Assembly: GCA_003562475.1 (NCBI GenBank)
Contig: PWUU01000048.1
Location: 1-64,000 of the forward strand
From: Dehalococcoidia bacterium
GTDB lineage: Bacteria > Chloroflexota > Dehalococcoidia > GIF9 > AB-539-J10
Length of the DNA: 64,000 nucleotides
Reading direction: 5' to 3'
This document shows, piece after piece, positions 10,201 to 19,781 of the stretch (positions are counted from its first letter, which is position 1; every line of letters starts with the position of its first letter). Below the pieces are notes generated by a model. That model made no database searches, had not been told where the DNA came from, and saw nothing but the letters and a program-made list of their open reading frames with translations. The position numbers and the translations under genes are program-made.

Positions 10201-10385
10201 GGCTTGACTCCCTCGCGCTCACACGCACGGACAAAACGCACCGCGCCATACAGGCCATCGTGATCGGTGAGCGCGAGCGCCGGCATGTCCAGCTCGGCCG
10301 CACGGCGCGCCAGCCCCTCGGGTAGAGAGGCGCCATCGAGCAACGAGAACGCTGAATGACAATGCAGCTCTACGTATCTTTCCAT
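7254..10385 (-). CDS. dnaE2: Error-prone DNA polymerase III alpha (DnaE2/ImuC type)
   Basis: PHP N-terminus YVELHCHSAFSLLDGASLPEGL, DIDIDVS, KYHYPVEFYCALLNNQPMGFY; OB-like C-terminal region; follows imuB. Confidence 0.92.
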   Translation of the reverse strand: MERYVELHCHSAFSLLDGASLPEGLARRAAELDMPALALTDHDGLYGAVRFVRACEREGVKPIVGAELILDDDYHVTLLAMDATGYSNLCRVITAAQLAGAKGSPVLTWDMLASHASGLICLSGCREGELARLLRGSRSREAYAAAGRYIEIFGRDRFFVELQHTMYAEDTVLCAELAAVAQECRVGYVATNNVHYAGKEGHRLHDVLTCIRTRSTLDDCTELKLNAEFYLKSHEEMESLFREYPGAVRATAELADRCNVTLEFSGYRFPEFALPEGETAESYLSQVCHARACERYGELTEEVASKIAHELDLIARLGLSGYFLIVRDIMEYAERHGIPAQGRGSAANSIVAYVLGITKVDPIRNRLFLGRFLNEEMSTIPDIDIDVSTAHREQLIRYVYEKYGQEHTAMVCTYITFQSRNALREVGKVLGIPVHVIDRLARSVSWSGYGSRDMRKEFSGIEEFAPYFGRVTFHEYFSICRQLEDHPRHLSIHNGGILISSCPLSEIVPLERAAMPGRVVCQWDKDSVADAGLIKLDLLGLRMLSLLEEARVLVEREHSVALDLEALPQEDPAVYDMICRCDTIGVFQVESRAQMQTLPRTRPRSIDDLTVEVSIVRPGPIQGNMVHPYIRRRNGLEEVTYLHPRLEPVLGETLGVILFQEQVIQAAVVLAGFSAGEADQLRRAMSRKRSVEAIEHMRERFMQGAHAGGVDAASAARVFASLEGFAQYGFCKSHAAGFALICYQSAWLKYHYPVEFYCALLNNQPMGFYRPEVVLHDAQRHGVQILPVDANLSEAVCGIEAGCIRLGFRYVKGMGERMIARILKERAQGVYLSLEDFSFRTRLSGSAMENLILAGAFDFCGRMRREMLWQLGIVEKRHPGELPLQSSSDTVSLPVMSSLEEMRCDYAVQEMSITHHPVEVLRAELPGDGLVRSSGLSRLRDGASVKIAGYVIMKQRPPTAKGFAFITMEDEDGTINVVIRPDVYERYRQVCIFNPLLLVEGILQKRDGTLNVRAHTIHPLRPGSDWPVPARTGPRRRPSSRAH

Positions 10386-10416
10386 AAGGCACTCACACGG
10401 TTCGGAGTGAACCTTG

Positions 10417-10671
10417 CTAGTCGTAGACACGTTGAAGGCACCAGCGGTCCAGTGATCTGTCCCGGAACACCTCGCAGATAACCCCACCCTCCAGGCTCAC
10501 GCGAAAATAGTCCCGCTCCACCGGGCGTTTCCACCACTCCTGTGCAATTCTCCAGCGGCACAACACGTGCTCAACCCCCCGCCACTTCCCCTCGCACAGG
10601 ACGGCAAGTGGCTCGTGGGCAGGCGACTCGTTAACCTGCACCTCAGGTGGCTGCCACACGAGCTTGTTCAT
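10417..10671 (-). CDS. Small protein between imuB and dnaE2 (possibly DUF6504-like)
   Basis: MNKLVWQPPEVQVNESPAHEPLAVLCEGKWRGVEHVLCRWRIAQEWWKRPVERDYFRVSLEGGVICEVFRDRSLDRWCLQRVYD; ATGA overlap with the imuB stop (10668-10671). Confidence 0.75.
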   Translation of the reverse strand: MNKLVWQPPEVQVNESPAHEPLAVLCEGKWRGVEHVLCRWRIAQEWWKRPVERDYFRVSLEGGVICEVFRDRSLDRWCLQRVYD

Positions 10672-11855
10672 TGCTCCTCCACCTTGCACGACACGAAGGA
10701 GAACTGCTCCTCGGACAGCCTGACTCCCCGGCGGGTCGCGACCTTCTTCATCACATTCCTGCCGTACCGCTGCTGCAGCAACGCAACCGCCTCGCCGAAC
10801 TGCGAGTTCGACCTGCACGGACCATTGAGGAAGGAAGACTGACGCCCCTCCTCGGCACAGAGTCCGGAGGCCGTCAACTGCAACTCCTCCACCGGCGCCA
10901 CGATCGCAAGATGCTCGATGAAAGACGCGATCCGGCGATCCATCACCTCCCGAGAGGCAGTCGGCTCCTTGAAATGCAGCGTCTCCTGTCTCACTGCCCC
11001 GCTTTCGAGTCGCAGCAACACAGCGATACTACGACAGCACTGCCAGCGATCGCGCAACTGACAACACAGCGACGCGAGTGTTTCGCCCACTGCCTCGATC
11101 AACTCATCCCCACGGGCAACCGGCACGTCGAAGCACCTGGTCTGCACAATCTCGCGCACACCTTCCCACCGCTCCACATCCCGGACATCGACGCCACGAA
11201 CAAGCTCGAGGAGTCTCTGTCCCTCGCTGCCGAATTGCGCTTCGAGCGTGCCCGGGGGCAGACTCAGCAGATCGCCCACGCGCGTGATGCCGAAGAGATG
11301 CAGCCTGCGCACGGTGGCGTCGGATGCCGGAAGACGCACGACGGACAGTTCGTGCAAAAACGCCTGCTCCTCTTTCCCGGCAAGTACCAGCACCCCGCGT
11401 ATGTCCGCCTCCTCTGCAGCGAGACAGGCTGCAAACCGGGATGAGGCGATGCCGCAGGACACCTGGAAGCCGGTGTGCTGCACTGCAGACATCACGTCCT
11501 CGACGAAGCGACGCTCTTCGCGCTCATACCTGAGTCCCATAAGTACGCATGCGAGCGATACGGACTCCACGAGCGGGCAAAGCTGCGCTATCTGTGAGAG
11601 CACTACGGAGCAGGCCTCAGTGTACCTCTCTTCCTGGTACGGCAAGAATACACCGGACGGACAGAGTGAGTATGCATGCCGCAGCGGCATATCCTTCACT
11701 ATCCCGTACGCGGCCGCTTCCCTAGAGACCTCTCGCACCCGACCGATCTCATGGTAGTATCCCCCGATAATGAGCGGCCTGCCACAGAGGGCGGGACTTG
11801 CACGCCGCTCCACCTGGATGGCGAAGCCGGGCAGGTACAGGCATGCGATTCTCAT
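10668..11855 (-). CDS. imuB: Y-family polymerase-like ImuB
   Basis: MRIACLYLPGFAIQVERR...; Y-family fold but canonical acidic residues absent (VSLA where DinB has SIDE), typical of ImuB. Confidence 0.85.
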   Translation of the reverse strand: MRIACLYLPGFAIQVERRASPALCGRPLIIGGYYHEIGRVREVSREAAAYGIVKDMPLRHAYSLCPSGVFLPYQEERYTEACSVVLSQIAQLCPLVESVSLACVLMGLRYEREERRFVEDVMSAVQHTGFQVSCGIASSRFAACLAAEEADIRGVLVLAGKEEQAFLHELSVVRLPASDATVRRLHLFGITRVGDLLSLPPGTLEAQFGSEGQRLLELVRGVDVRDVERWEGVREIVQTRCFDVPVARGDELIEAVGETLASLCCQLRDRWQCCRSIAVLLRLESGAVRQETLHFKEPTASREVMDRRIASFIEHLAIVAPVEELQLTASGLCAEEGRQSSFLNGPCRSNSQFGEAVALLQQRYGRNVMKKVATRRGVRLSEEQFSFVSCKVEEQ

Positions 11856-11876
11856 CTACTCATCTCCGGAGAGCAC

Positions 11877-12509
11877 TCAGCGGGTAAACTTCCGAATCAC
11901 CGCTACCACCCGTCCCTGTATCATCACGTTCCCCGGATCCACATAGAGCGGCTCCATCTGCCGGTTGGCCGGCTGCAGCCGTATGTGGCTTCCTTCCTTG
12001 TAGATACGCTTGAGCGTGACCTCATGTTCGTCCTTGAGCCACACCGCCACCATGTCGCCATCGACAGCAACCTGCGTCGCCTCCATGACGACGATATCCC
12101 CATCCATTACACACGCATCGATCATGGATCTGCCACGAACCTTGAGCGCGAACAGGTTTTCCCCATCACCCACAAGCTCCCGGCTGAGGTCGAGCATCTC
12201 CTCGGCACTCTCAGTCCAGTTGTCGGATTCGGGCACGGGAATCGGAGAGCCCGCGGCTATCGCGCCAAGCAGCGGAACCTCCCTATTGGCTTTATGTACA
12301 AGTTGAATGCTGCGGAACACACCGGGCGTTCGCCGCAGTACGCCTTCGCGCTCGAGTACGTTCAGATGGTACTGGGCCAGGTTCGGCGAGCTCAGGCCAC
12401 ACCCTTCCACAATGTCACCCACCGAGGGAGAGTACCCCTTCGCCGCTATGAACGACCGTACAAACTGCAACACCCTGTCGCGAGTTCTGTTCGCACTTCT
12501 TCCGGACAT
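11877..12509 (-). CDS. lexA: LexA repressor
   Basis: N-terminal winged HTH, AIAAGSPIPVP Ala-Gly cleavage site, RGRSMIDACVMDGDIVVM and K-containing peptidase region. Confidence 0.92.
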   Translation of the reverse strand: MSGRSANRTRDRVLQFVRSFIAAKGYSPSVGDIVEGCGLSSPNLAQYHLNVLEREGVLRRTPGVFRSIQLVHKANREVPLLGAIAAGSPIPVPESDNWTESAEEMLDLSRELVGDGENLFALKVRGRSMIDACVMDGDIVVMEATQVAVDGDMVAVWLKDEHEVTLKRIYKEGSHIRLQPANRQMEPLYVDPGNVMIQGRVVAVIRKFTR

Positions 12510-12529
12510 GACAGTTCCTCCACCTGGAT

Positions 12530-12547
12530 ATTGTACAAATATACAAT
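12530..12547. promoter_or_regulatory. Candidate LexA (SOS) box
   Basis: ATTGTACAAATATACAAT: inverted ATTGTA-N6-TACAAT, about 20 bp upstream of the lexA start. Confidence 0.65.
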
Positions 12548-12616
12548 CACCGGGGCGCAGTGTCAACCGATGATGGCAAGGAATAAAACAGAGAGGCAGA
12601 CTGTGGGCGAAAGAAC

Positions 12617-12901
12617 CTAGTTCAGATCGTCAAGCGCCCGGCTGAGGAAACGCTCAAACTTGCCTTCAGCATCTGCAATCGCCGGTATCGCAGTCGAGTA
12701 AACGAGTTTTCGGCCATCCCGCCTCGACCTCACCAGGCCACCCGTTTCGAGGATGCCGAGGTGATAGGAGACCGTCTGGCGACGCACATGCAGCGACTGT
12801 TGCAACTCCACAGAGCTCATCTCCCTGCCGCGAAGCAGCTTGAGCACGCGCAACCGCGTGTCCGCTGACAGGGCCCGAACCACACTGACAACTTCGTCCA
12901 T
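12617..12901 (-). CDS. ArsR-family HTH regulator
   Basis: VVRALSADTRLRVLKLLRGREMSSVELQQSLHVRRQTVSYHLGILETGGLVRSRRDGRKLVY. Confidence 0.85.
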   Translation of the reverse strand: MDEVVSVVRALSADTRLRVLKLLRGREMSSVELQQSLHVRRQTVSYHLGILETGGLVRSRRDGRKLVYSTAIPAIADAEGKFERFLSRALDDLN

Positions 12902-13288
12902 AGCGCACTACACAGAGAGCATTCGCTCCAGGCCGAATGCCTCCTGCACATCCTACTGCAGGCTTTCTCCTGCGTCAATTACCTGTACTCGTCCAGTAGA
13001 CTAGTGACACATCACGTCACCCCTACCATCGACCACGACAACATGGCAATCCCGGGTAAAGCAGCGACAATGTCACCCATGAGTCTCAGGTCTGGCGCGT
13101 CGCTCACACGGTCACATGCATCCCAACATAGTTGTTCGCAGCGGTCAGCAACGGATTGAACGAACAGATACAGTCACCACGACTTCGCGGCAAAATACCC
13201 GCCTCATGATTGCCGTTGGACTTGCATAGACTATTCACACAGGGTACGCTTGCATCTGTCAATCGTTCTATTGTCGCGAGATAGTCAA

Positions 13289-14371
13289 TTGTCAAAGAGA
13301 GTCAGGATCGCGTTCGATGCTGCAGGTGGCGATCACGCACCGGCACATACGGTGAGAGGGGCGCTCCAGGCGGCCCGCAGGAACAACGCCGAGATACTGC
13401 TGGTGGGCCCGCCCCAGCAGCTTGAGCCCGAGATCGCACGGTGTGGCGGCCTCCCCGCAAATGCGCGGCTCGTGCCTTCGGCAGAGGCACTCAAAGAGGG
13501 GGAGCCGGCCACGCACGCACTGCGCCGCAAAGCCTCATGCTCGGTAGCAGTCGCAACCAGACTCGTGAGAGACGGTGAGGCCGATGCGATCGTGAGCGCC
13601 GGTTCCACCGGCGCTGCATCCGTGAGCGCCATATACCACCTGGGTATGCTGCCGGGCATTGGACGGCCAGCGGTGTGCGTGCCGCTGGTCGGCCTCGCCC
13701 CAAGGACCGTGCTGATCGACGGCGGCGCGAACGTCGACTGCAAACCGAATCACATGCTGTCGTTCGGCGCAATCGGAACCGTGTATGCACGGCGCATACT
13801 GGACGTCCCCAATCCTGCCGTCGCCCTTCTCAGCACCGGCGCAGAGCAAGGCAAAGGTTCCAGGACACTACAGGACAGCTATGCGCTGCTCAGCAAGAGC
13901 GGGCTCAACTTCATAGGCAACATCGAGGGTTACGACATCCTGAGTGGCAAGGCAAACGTCATCGTCTGCGACGGCATCGTCGGCAACGTGGTGCTCAAGT
14001 TCTACGAAAGCCTCGGGCCGCGGTTCACTCACTGGATGAAGGGCCGGCTCAACGGCAGACCGATTGTCGGTACCGGCCGCCGTCTCCTCTGTCAGATGAC
14101 ACGGTTCACAAGGCTGACACGCGCCGAGAGCACAGGCGGCGGCCTGCTCTGGGGCGTTAACGGCGTCGCCCAGATCATGCACGGCAATAGCAGAGCTCCC
14201 GACTTCGAGCGGGCAATCGGCCGCGCGATACAGGCAGTCGAGGCCGACGTAGTTGACGAGCTCCGGACAGAGTTCTCGGCCATCCAGGAGCGCTGTGGCG
14301 TCCACCTCGATACCGTCCCGATCACACCTCGCGACGGACTGATCGCGTTGGCCATGACGGCGCCACAGTGA
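13289..14371 (+). CDS. plsX: Phosphate acyltransferase PlsX
   Basis: VRIAFDAAGGDHAP, DAIVSAGSTGA, LLSTGAEQGKGS, GFVGNV-like VCDGIVGNVVLK. Confidence 0.9.
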   Translation: MSKRVRIAFDAAGGDHAPAHTVRGALQAARRNNAEILLVGPPQQLEPEIARCGGLPANARLVPSAEALKEGEPATHALRRKASCSVAVATRLVRDGEADAIVSAGSTGAASVSAIYHLGMLPGIGRPAVCVPLVGLAPRTVLIDGGANVDCKPNHMLSFGAIGTVYARRILDVPNPAVALLSTGAEQGKGSRTLQDSYALLSKSGLNFIGNIEGYDILSGKANVIVCDGIVGNVVLKFYESLGPRFTHWMKGRLNGRPIVGTGRRLLCQMTRFTRLTRAESTGGGLLWGVNGVAQIMHGNSRAPDFERAIGRAIQAVEADVVDELRTEFSAIQERCGVHLDTVPITPRDGLIALAMTAPQ

Positions 14372-15604
14372 TCAATGATGCGGCATGTTCAGCTTGTAAA
14401 CAGTCTCGAATGAGTTGAACAGGTCGAGGTACTGCTCCAGGTAGCGGCTCAGCAGGAACTTCTCTCGGACCGTCTCCTTGGCCTTAACACCGACATCTCG
14501 ACACATCTCAGGGTCCTTGAGCAGCGCTACTATCCTTGCCGCCGCCTCTTCAACAGACGACACGAGGAATCCGTTCACCCCGTCCTCTATCTGCAGCCGG
14601 ATTCCTCCCACGTTGCCGCCGATGACCGGGGTGCCCTTCCACATCGCCTCTGACACGGTCAGACCGAATCCCTCGCGCAAGGATTTCTGCAGTACCACCG
14701 CCGCTTTGCGCTGCAGTGCGTTGACGAGCGCACCATCCTGCTGGCTCATGATGAATATCTCGTCCGATTGCTGGCTCAGCAGCGACTCGTACACCTCAGG
14801 CCCCTCCGGGTCATCCGTAGCGACATTACCCAGCAACACCAGCCGGCATGGCACTTCCTGCCGCGCGATATTGAAAGCTTCAATAACGCCCTCAGGGTCC
14901 TTCCATCGATCGAACCGTGATATCTGCACCACGAGCGGCAGGTCCATCGGTATGCCGTAATGGGATATCCGCTCTTCACACTCGGCATCGCTCATCTCGT
15001 AGTTCACTATCGAGAACGGATCGATGGCTGGCATAAAGAACACCTGCGGTGTCTCGAGCTCTTGCGCGTACATCCTGCTGCTCAGGATGACGGCATCGTA
15101 GCGTTCAATGTACTGCGTCAGGTACGACCACAGCTCCCTGTGCGGCTCTTCAAGGTCGATATGGCAGCGCCATACCCAAGGTCCATCTTTGCGGTAGTGC
15201 GTGATCATTGGCAGCGGCTGCGGGTCATGCACAATGACAATATCGTGCGCCAGGTGGTTGAGAATGGCGTTCTGATGTACGACCGCCTCGTAGATCTCCT
15301 GCTTTCTCTTGCTCCAGTTGATAGTGCCGCTCTGGAGCGCATTGTGCATCTTCTTGGTCACGCTGAAGAAGTCAGGGGACCCGTGAATCGTACGCCAGCC
15401 TGTCTTGATACCGAGGCTGTTCATGAGGATGGTCAGCGAGCCCAGCAGCTGCGATACGCCGCCGCCGTAGTACGTCGAATTGATGTTGGCGATGTGAAGA
15501 TACTGGGCCGCTTTGGCCTTCTCCTTTATCCGGTCGACTGCCTCAGTTCCAATGTGCTGCTGATAATCATCGATGGTAAACAGGCCGTGATGGCGGTCCG
15601 TCAT
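14372..15604 (-). CDS. Trehalose synthase-type (TreT-like) glycosyltransferase
   Basis: HIANINSTYYGGGVSQLLGSLTILMNSLGI, IVHDPQPLPM, LQKSLREGFGLTVSEAMWKGTPVIGGNVGGI. Confidence 0.85.
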   Translation of the reverse strand: MTDRHHGLFTIDDYQQHIGTEAVDRIKEKAKAAQYLHIANINSTYYGGGVSQLLGSLTILMNSLGIKTGWRTIHGSPDFFSVTKKMHNALQSGTINWSKRKQEIYEAVVHQNAILNHLAHDIVIVHDPQPLPMITHYRKDGPWVWRCHIDLEEPHRELWSYLTQYIERYDAVILSSRMYAQELETPQVFFMPAIDPFSIVNYEMSDAECEERISHYGIPMDLPLVVQISRFDRWKDPEGVIEAFNIARQEVPCRLVLLGNVATDDPEGPEVYESLLSQQSDEIFIMSQQDGALVNALQRKAAVVLQKSLREGFGLTVSEAMWKGTPVIGGNVGGIRLQIEDGVNGFLVSSVEEAAARIVALLKDPEMCRDVGVKAKETVREKFLLSRYLEQYLDLFNSFETVYKLNMPHH

Positions 15605-15627
15605 GCTTCCTCCTTAACGTGTACCTG

Positions 15628-16635
15628 TTATTCGGCCGACACCACTCCTCTCATGAATTGTGCCGTGTCCTCAGGAACACTTGTATTGATGTGGACGCCG
15701 GAACCTATCTCAAACCCGGCCACTGCCGTGAGCCGGGGGTAGATGCGCAGGTGCCAGCAGAAGTGAGGTTCGTTTTCATCTCCCAGGGCTGCAGTATACA
15801 GTACGTGATTGAAGTCGGGGTCGTTGAGCCCCACAAACAGGCCGTGAAGCGCGTCGCGCAAGGCGCAACCAAACTGCCGCAGTTCATCATCCACCACCTC
15901 GGCGAATGACGCGCGCGGGCTCTTCGGCACTATCCAGGTCTCAAATGGACGTCGCGATGCGTACGGGTGCATCTCCACGAACGAGCAAGTTTCGCGAACT
16001 ACACGCACCCCCCGCTCGAGTTCAAACTCGACCATTTCCATGTAGAGGTTCCGGCCACGCTCATCGTAGTGCTGCACCGCCACATCGTACTGGTGCCGCC
16101 GGTGGCGTGGCACTACCGGCGAGGCGACGATTTGCGAGTGCGGGTGCTCGAGCGACGTACCGGCAGACGGACCGTGGTTCTTGAAAATGATGACCTGTCT
16201 CACATAGTCGTGGGTGTACATATCGCGAAGGCGGTCGCGATAGGCCCTCACGACGTCGAAGACCTCATCGTCCTCCATCTGGGCGAGGAGTCGATTGTGC
16301 AGGGCGGACTCAACCAGCACCTCATGAATGCCCACACCTTTCACGCTGAGTGCGAGCGGATGGTCCTGAAACCTGTCTGCCGTCCCATCAGGACGAACCG
16401 CAGGGAACTTGTTCTCGAACGCCCTCACACGCCACAAGCCGGTGACAGGGTCGAGATACGAAGCAGTCTCACCGGTGGTCTGTGCCTCGTTGCCCGGACA
16501 GAAGGGACAGTCTGCCACATGCGCTTCCGAAGGCGGGTGCGGCGCGCGGGAAACGAGGTCACGCGGGCGTTTAGCCCGCTCGGTGGCTATGATGACCCAC
16601 TCCCGCGTCGTAGGGTCAAGTCGCAACTCCGACAT
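15628..16635 (-). CDS. galT: Galactose-1-phosphate uridylyltransferase
   Basis: MSELRLDPTTREWVIIATERAKRPRD, CPFCPGNE, FKNHGPSAGTSLEHPHSQI. Confidence 0.9.
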   Translation of the reverse strand: MSELRLDPTTREWVIIATERAKRPRDLVSRAPHPPSEAHVADCPFCPGNEAQTTGETASYLDPVTGLWRVRAFENKFPAVRPDGTADRFQDHPLALSVKGVGIHEVLVESALHNRLLAQMEDDEVFDVVRAYRDRLRDMYTHDYVRQVIIFKNHGPSAGTSLEHPHSQIVASPVVPRHRRHQYDVAVQHYDERGRNLYMEMVEFELERGVRVVRETCSFVEMHPYASRRPFETWIVPKSPRASFAEVVDDELRQFGCALRDALHGLFVGLNDPDFNHVLYTAALGDENEPHFCWHLRIYPRLTAVAGFEIGSGVHINTSVPEDTAQFMRGVVSAE

Positions 16636-16937
16636 ACATCCCCCCGATTGGCACATCCTCCCAATGGATGCGTCGCCGGGGACAGCTTACCTGACGGACG
16701 GACCGCGCTCAAGCGTCACGCTGTTTCGCACGTATCTGCCACGATCACCCCTCATGCTGCTGCCGGTACTCCTGAGCTCACCCTACTCGAACCACCGTCG
16801 AGTGCTTCGCCTGCAATCCGCGGCCTCCCAACGGACCGCAATGGACTGGCGCCTCGCGACGGAAAGGTGTAACGTCACTTGTGAGGAGTCGACGGACACA
16901 TTGCCATCGACTGGAATGGGATGATACGGTGCTGCTG

Positions 16938-17729
16938 ATGCCCGACAACGGTGCTCCCATATTGAAGCCACTCAGGTGGTACAAGAAGCTGGCCACGAGG
17001 AAGGGGCGGCTGGAGTCCGGAGCGTTTCTGGTCGAGGGTGACAGAGCCATCGCGCAGATGGTCGACAACAACCCCGGAGAGGTGCTCGAGCTACTCTCAA
17101 CACAGGAGGTGCCGCCTCGCTATCGTGACATCCCACAGCGTCAGATCACCGAGAGTCAGCTCCACTCCATTTCCTCGACAAAGACCCCTCAGGGCATCAT
17201 CGCTGTCATCCGCCTCCCTTTGGAGGTGTACTCCGACCATCTGCCGGACAGTGCCGGCAATCGAATCGTGCTGCTCGAAGACGTACAGGACCCGGGAAAC
17301 GTAGGCACGCTCATCCGCACCGCCGTCGCGTTCGGTTACTCAGGCGTCATCCTGACGGAGGAATGCGCCGACCCGTTCTCACCAAAGTGCGTGCAGTCGA
17401 CCGCCGGCACGGTATTGTCGCTGTGGGTCCGCAGGACCTCCCGTTACCTTGCCCTCATCAGACAACTGAGACGGTCGGGCCATTGTCTCGTAGCCGCAGA
17501 CATCGACGGCCCGCAGGGGCCCTCGATACTACAGGAACAGGGCAGGCTTGTGCTGGCGCTGGGCAACGAGGCATCCGGTCTATCGAGGTCCGTGCTGAGT
17601 ATCTCCGACCACCGGATCAGGATACCTACCGTGCGAGAGAGAGCCGAATCGCTCAACGTCGCGGCGTGCGGCGCCATCTGCATGTACGTGAGCTACCACA
17701 GCGTAATGAGCATCGAGGTGTCACAATGA
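16938..17729 (+). CDS. TrmH/SpoU-family RNA 2'-O-methyltransferase
   Basis: LLEDVQDPGNVGTLIRTA, LALGNEASGLSRSVL, IPTVRERAESLNVAACGAI. Confidence 0.9.
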   Translation: MPDNGAPILKPLRWYKKLATRKGRLESGAFLVEGDRAIAQMVDNNPGEVLELLSTQEVPPRYRDIPQRQITESQLHSISSTKTPQGIIAVIRLPLEVYSDHLPDSAGNRIVLLEDVQDPGNVGTLIRTAVAFGYSGVILTEECADPFSPKCVQSTAGTVLSLWVRRTSRYLALIRQLRRSGHCLVAADIDGPQGPSILQEQGRLVLALGNEASGLSRSVLSISDHRIRIPTVRERAESLNVAACGAICMYVSYHSVMSIEVSQ

Positions 17730-18523
17730 GAGAGAACAGGTACTTTCTTCCAGCGCTCAACACGATAGGCTATGTCATCGTGATCGCATTCAACGCGCTC
17801 GCCAATATCCTCCCCATCGCCGGGGTAACCACCGGGGAGGTGTCGGACCGGTACGATAACCTGTTCGTGCCTGCCGGATTGACCTTCTCAATCTGGGGGG
17901 TCATCTACCTGCTACTTGCCATCTTTGTCGTGTACCAGTGGGTAGTTGCGCGACACGAAACCCCGGCTGCATCATTCGTTGGTAAAGTGGGCGCCTGGTT
18001 CTTCGTCTCGTGCCTCGCCAATGCAAGCTGGATAGTCGCCTGGCACCACGAGGTGCTGCCGCTGACGCTCGTACTGATGCTTGTACTGCTCGGCAGCCTG
18101 CTGGCTATCTACCTGAGGCTGGGAACAGGAGTGCAATACGTCACCCGGGCGGAGCAGTATTTCGTCCACGTGCCGTTCAGCATCTACCTCGGCTGGATCA
18201 CCATCGCCACCATCGCAAACGTCTCTGCCCTGTTGATCTCCATCCGGTGGGACACCCTCGGATTGGGTCCGCAGTTCTGGGCGGTCCTGGCAATCGCGGT
18301 TGGGACAACCCTCGCGCTGATTATGGCGTTCAAGCGACACGACGTATTCTTCTCCCTCGTGGTCGTTTGGGCACTACTGGGCATACTACTGAAGAGGTTG
18401 GCCGACCCGACCACGCCGGACCAGGCGGTCGTCGCCGCCGCCATCGCCGGCATCACGCTGGTCGCCATCGCCACCATCGTCCAGTTGGTCCGCAAACGCG
18501 TCTATCAGCCTGCGATTACCTAG
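17726..18523 (+). CDS. TspO/MBR-like (tryptophan-rich sensory protein family) membrane protein
   Basis: NTIGYVIVIAFNALANILPIAGVTTGEVSDRYDNLFVPAGLTFSIWGVIYLLL; multiple TM; ATGA overlap with the upstream methyltransferase. Confidence 0.75.
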   Translation: MRENRYFLPALNTIGYVIVIAFNALANILPIAGVTTGEVSDRYDNLFVPAGLTFSIWGVIYLLLAIFVVYQWVVARHETPAASFVGKVGAWFFVSCLANASWIVAWHHEVLPLTLVLMLVLLGSLLAIYLRLGTGVQYVTRAEQYFVHVPFSIYLGWITIATIANVSALLISIRWDTLGLGPQFWAVLAIAVGTTLALIMAFKRHDVFFSLVVVWALLGILLKRLADPTTPDQAVVAAAIAGITLVAIATIVQLVRKRVYQPAIT

Positions 18524-18812
18524 CGCGTCACGAACTGTCAGGCCACGCGACAGCGCACCACAACAAAGGTCAGTGGCCTCCTCATTTGGGCGGTGAGTCG
18601 TGTGATGTCCCCACAATACTCCCGGCAGTTCGTGTACACTATCGCATCTTGCATGAGATGTGCCGCAAGATAACAGCGCTTTGCCGGCAGACAAGAGGGG
18701 AGCGAGGGCTTGCGTCCACGTACCGGCCCTCCCTCACGATCCGGCACGAGCTTCAGTTCATCGTGTGAGTCAACAGGGCCGCGAGCCCTCAACAAATGGG
18801 AGGTGCATCGGT

Positions 18813-19781
18813 ATGCCAAAACTCGTTACAGGAGGCACAGGATTCATCGGCGCGTGCCTGGTAGACCAGCTTCTTGAACGCGGCGAAGAGATAGTGGTTC
18901 TCGACAAGGTTCAGTCCAATCGCTGGGATACTACCGATGGCAAAGTGAAAGTCGTCACCGCTGATATCGCGAACTGGCCTGAGGTGATGAACGTATTCAA
19001 GGAGAACGAGTTCGACTGCGTGTTTCACCTCGCAGCTATGCTAAGCCTCCCTTCGGAGGCCAATCCCTGGGCGGCTTTCCAGGTCAACGTAGTGGGGACC
19101 ATGAACATGCTGGAGGCCGTCAGGCTATTTGGCCCCAACAAGCTCATCCTTGCCAGCACTACGGGCACCTACGGCCTGGACATCATGGATGAGCCGATCA
19201 TTACAGACAAGACGCTGCAACGGCCGACTACGATGTATGGAAGCTGCAAGGTGTACAACGAACTGCTTGGCAGGTTCTACCGCAAGAAGTTCGGTACCGA
19301 CTTCCGCTCAGTACGCATTCCTTCTCTCGTTGGTCCCGGCATCAAGACGCGAGCCATCGGTCAGTACAACTCGTGGATGATCCAGGAAACCGCTCTCGGC
19401 AGGCCGTACGAGTGCTACGGGCCGCCGGATCGAGGGTTGCCGCTGATCTACTTCAAGGACACCGCCGCTGCGTTCTGCGCCGTAGCAGACGCCGACATGT
19501 CCCGCATCAAGACCGTGAACTACAACATTGCCGGGGTGAATGTCTCGGTCCCACCAAGGGCAATCGAAGAGGCTGTCAAGAAGGTGATCCCGGAGGCAGT
19601 CATAACATACAACCCTGACCCGGTTGTCGTGAACTACTTCGAAACCATGCGGTTTGACGCACTTGACGACACGCCGGCGCGTGAGGACTGGGATTGGCAA
19701 CCGACATACGACAGCGTCGACGCCATCGTGCAGGACTTCGTGTCAGAAGTGCGGGAGCACCGAGACCGCTACGGACTCTAG
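18813..19781 (+). CDS. NAD-dependent epimerase/dehydratase
   Basis: VTGGTGFIGACLVDQLLERG Rossmann motif and YGSCKVYNE (YxxxK). Confidence 0.9.
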   Translation: MPKLVTGGTGFIGACLVDQLLERGEEIVVLDKVQSNRWDTTDGKVKVVTADIANWPEVMNVFKENEFDCVFHLAAMLSLPSEANPWAAFQVNVVGTMNMLEAVRLFGPNKLILASTTGTYGLDIMDEPIITDKTLQRPTTMYGSCKVYNELLGRFYRKKFGTDFRSVRIPSLVGPGIKTRAIGQYNSWMIQETALGRPYECYGPPDRGLPLIYFKDTAAAFCAVADADMSRIKTVNYNIAGVNVSVPPRAIEEAVKKVIPEAVITYNPDPVVVNYFETMRFDALDDTPAREDWDWQPTYDSVDAIVQDFVSEVREHRDRYGL

